A stretch of 12,974 nt of DNA. Origin: Opitutia bacterium UBA5964. GTDB taxonomy: Bacteria > Verrucomicrobiota > Verrucomicrobiia > Opitutales > Coraliomargaritaceae. The stretch spans positions 29,671 to 42,644 of the forward strand of contig DJBY01000006.1 in NCBI GenBank assembly GCA_002430605.1, written 5' to 3'. Position 1 is the stretch's first letter, and every line of letters starts with the position of its first letter. The translations under genes were made by a program, and so were the position numbers. The notes beneath the pieces are model-generated. The model was not told the origin of the DNA and searched no databases. It saw only the letters and a program-made list of their open reading frames with translations. This document shows positions 12,797 to 12,974 of the stretch, piece by piece.

Positions 12797-12974
12797 TGCC
12801 CATCAAAATCAATTTTTCGGAGGACTGCAATCCTCGAATAGCCAGTCGGATGACCGCTATTTAAGTCTTTACTGGCTGACCTTAAAAGCGTATGTTCCGA
12901 TACTTATAGAGTATGTAATTCAGGTTCTAACGGTTCAGTTATTAAACTCTTAATCAAATTAAATTGTGATAACG
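12797..12974. other. AT-rich intergenic tail of the window
   Basis: No gene is seen. The segment holds a GAGGA/TCCTC hairpin with a 6-nt loop (12820-12835), a 7-bp perfect inverted repeat AGCCAGT/ACTGGCT with a 24-nt spacer (12840-12846 and 12871-12877) and a small ATACT/AGTAT inverted repeat near 12899-12913. These may be regulatory sites for the secreted-protein gene or for a gene beyond the right edge. Nothing identifies the regulator. Confidence 0.35.

Overview
The window reads as an ordinary stretch of a bacterial chromosome, most likely from Verrucomicrobiota (class Opitutae, Coraliomargarita/Lentimonas-like). That placement is an inference from gene content: a double-length UvrA with four ABC modules (known in the related Chlamydiae), a DUF5069 protein, and the absence of a convincing Shine-Dalgarno sequence before any of the six genes. 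No phage, plasmid, insertion sequence, CRISPR array or defence system is visible.

Layout from left to right: a small three-helix membrane protein (21-431, +); a cluster of short palindromes; a tRNA-Ser(GCU) gene with its own terminator (618-708, -); a DUF5069 protein (853-1296, -); a gap of about 530 bp; an RsmB-type rRNA m5C methyltransferase (1829-3016, +) that converges with a giant uvrA (3028-8676, -); a GC-rich spacer with repeats; a RecD2-type helicase (8913-11237, -); a strong terminator; and a secreted protein with an internal duplication and a proline-rich tail (11353-12756, -), preceded by a good promoter candidate.

The functional theme of the centre is DNA maintenance: UvrA starts global nucleotide excision repair, and RecD2 is a 5'-3' helicase linked to repair and replication-fork processing. 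The two genes lie in the same direction but are 236 bp apart and may be separate transcripts. The most interesting object is the 1882-residue UvrA. Its two halves are not equivalent: only the first keeps a full-size insertion domain, only the second keeps an RGRKG motif in its UvrB-binding-like domain, and its fourth Walker B has Glu for Asp. The gene also carries short simple-sequence tracts in poorly conserved loops. Two of these are 26/29 identical in DNA yet are read in different frames, which points to DNA-level repeat insertion inside an essential repair gene.
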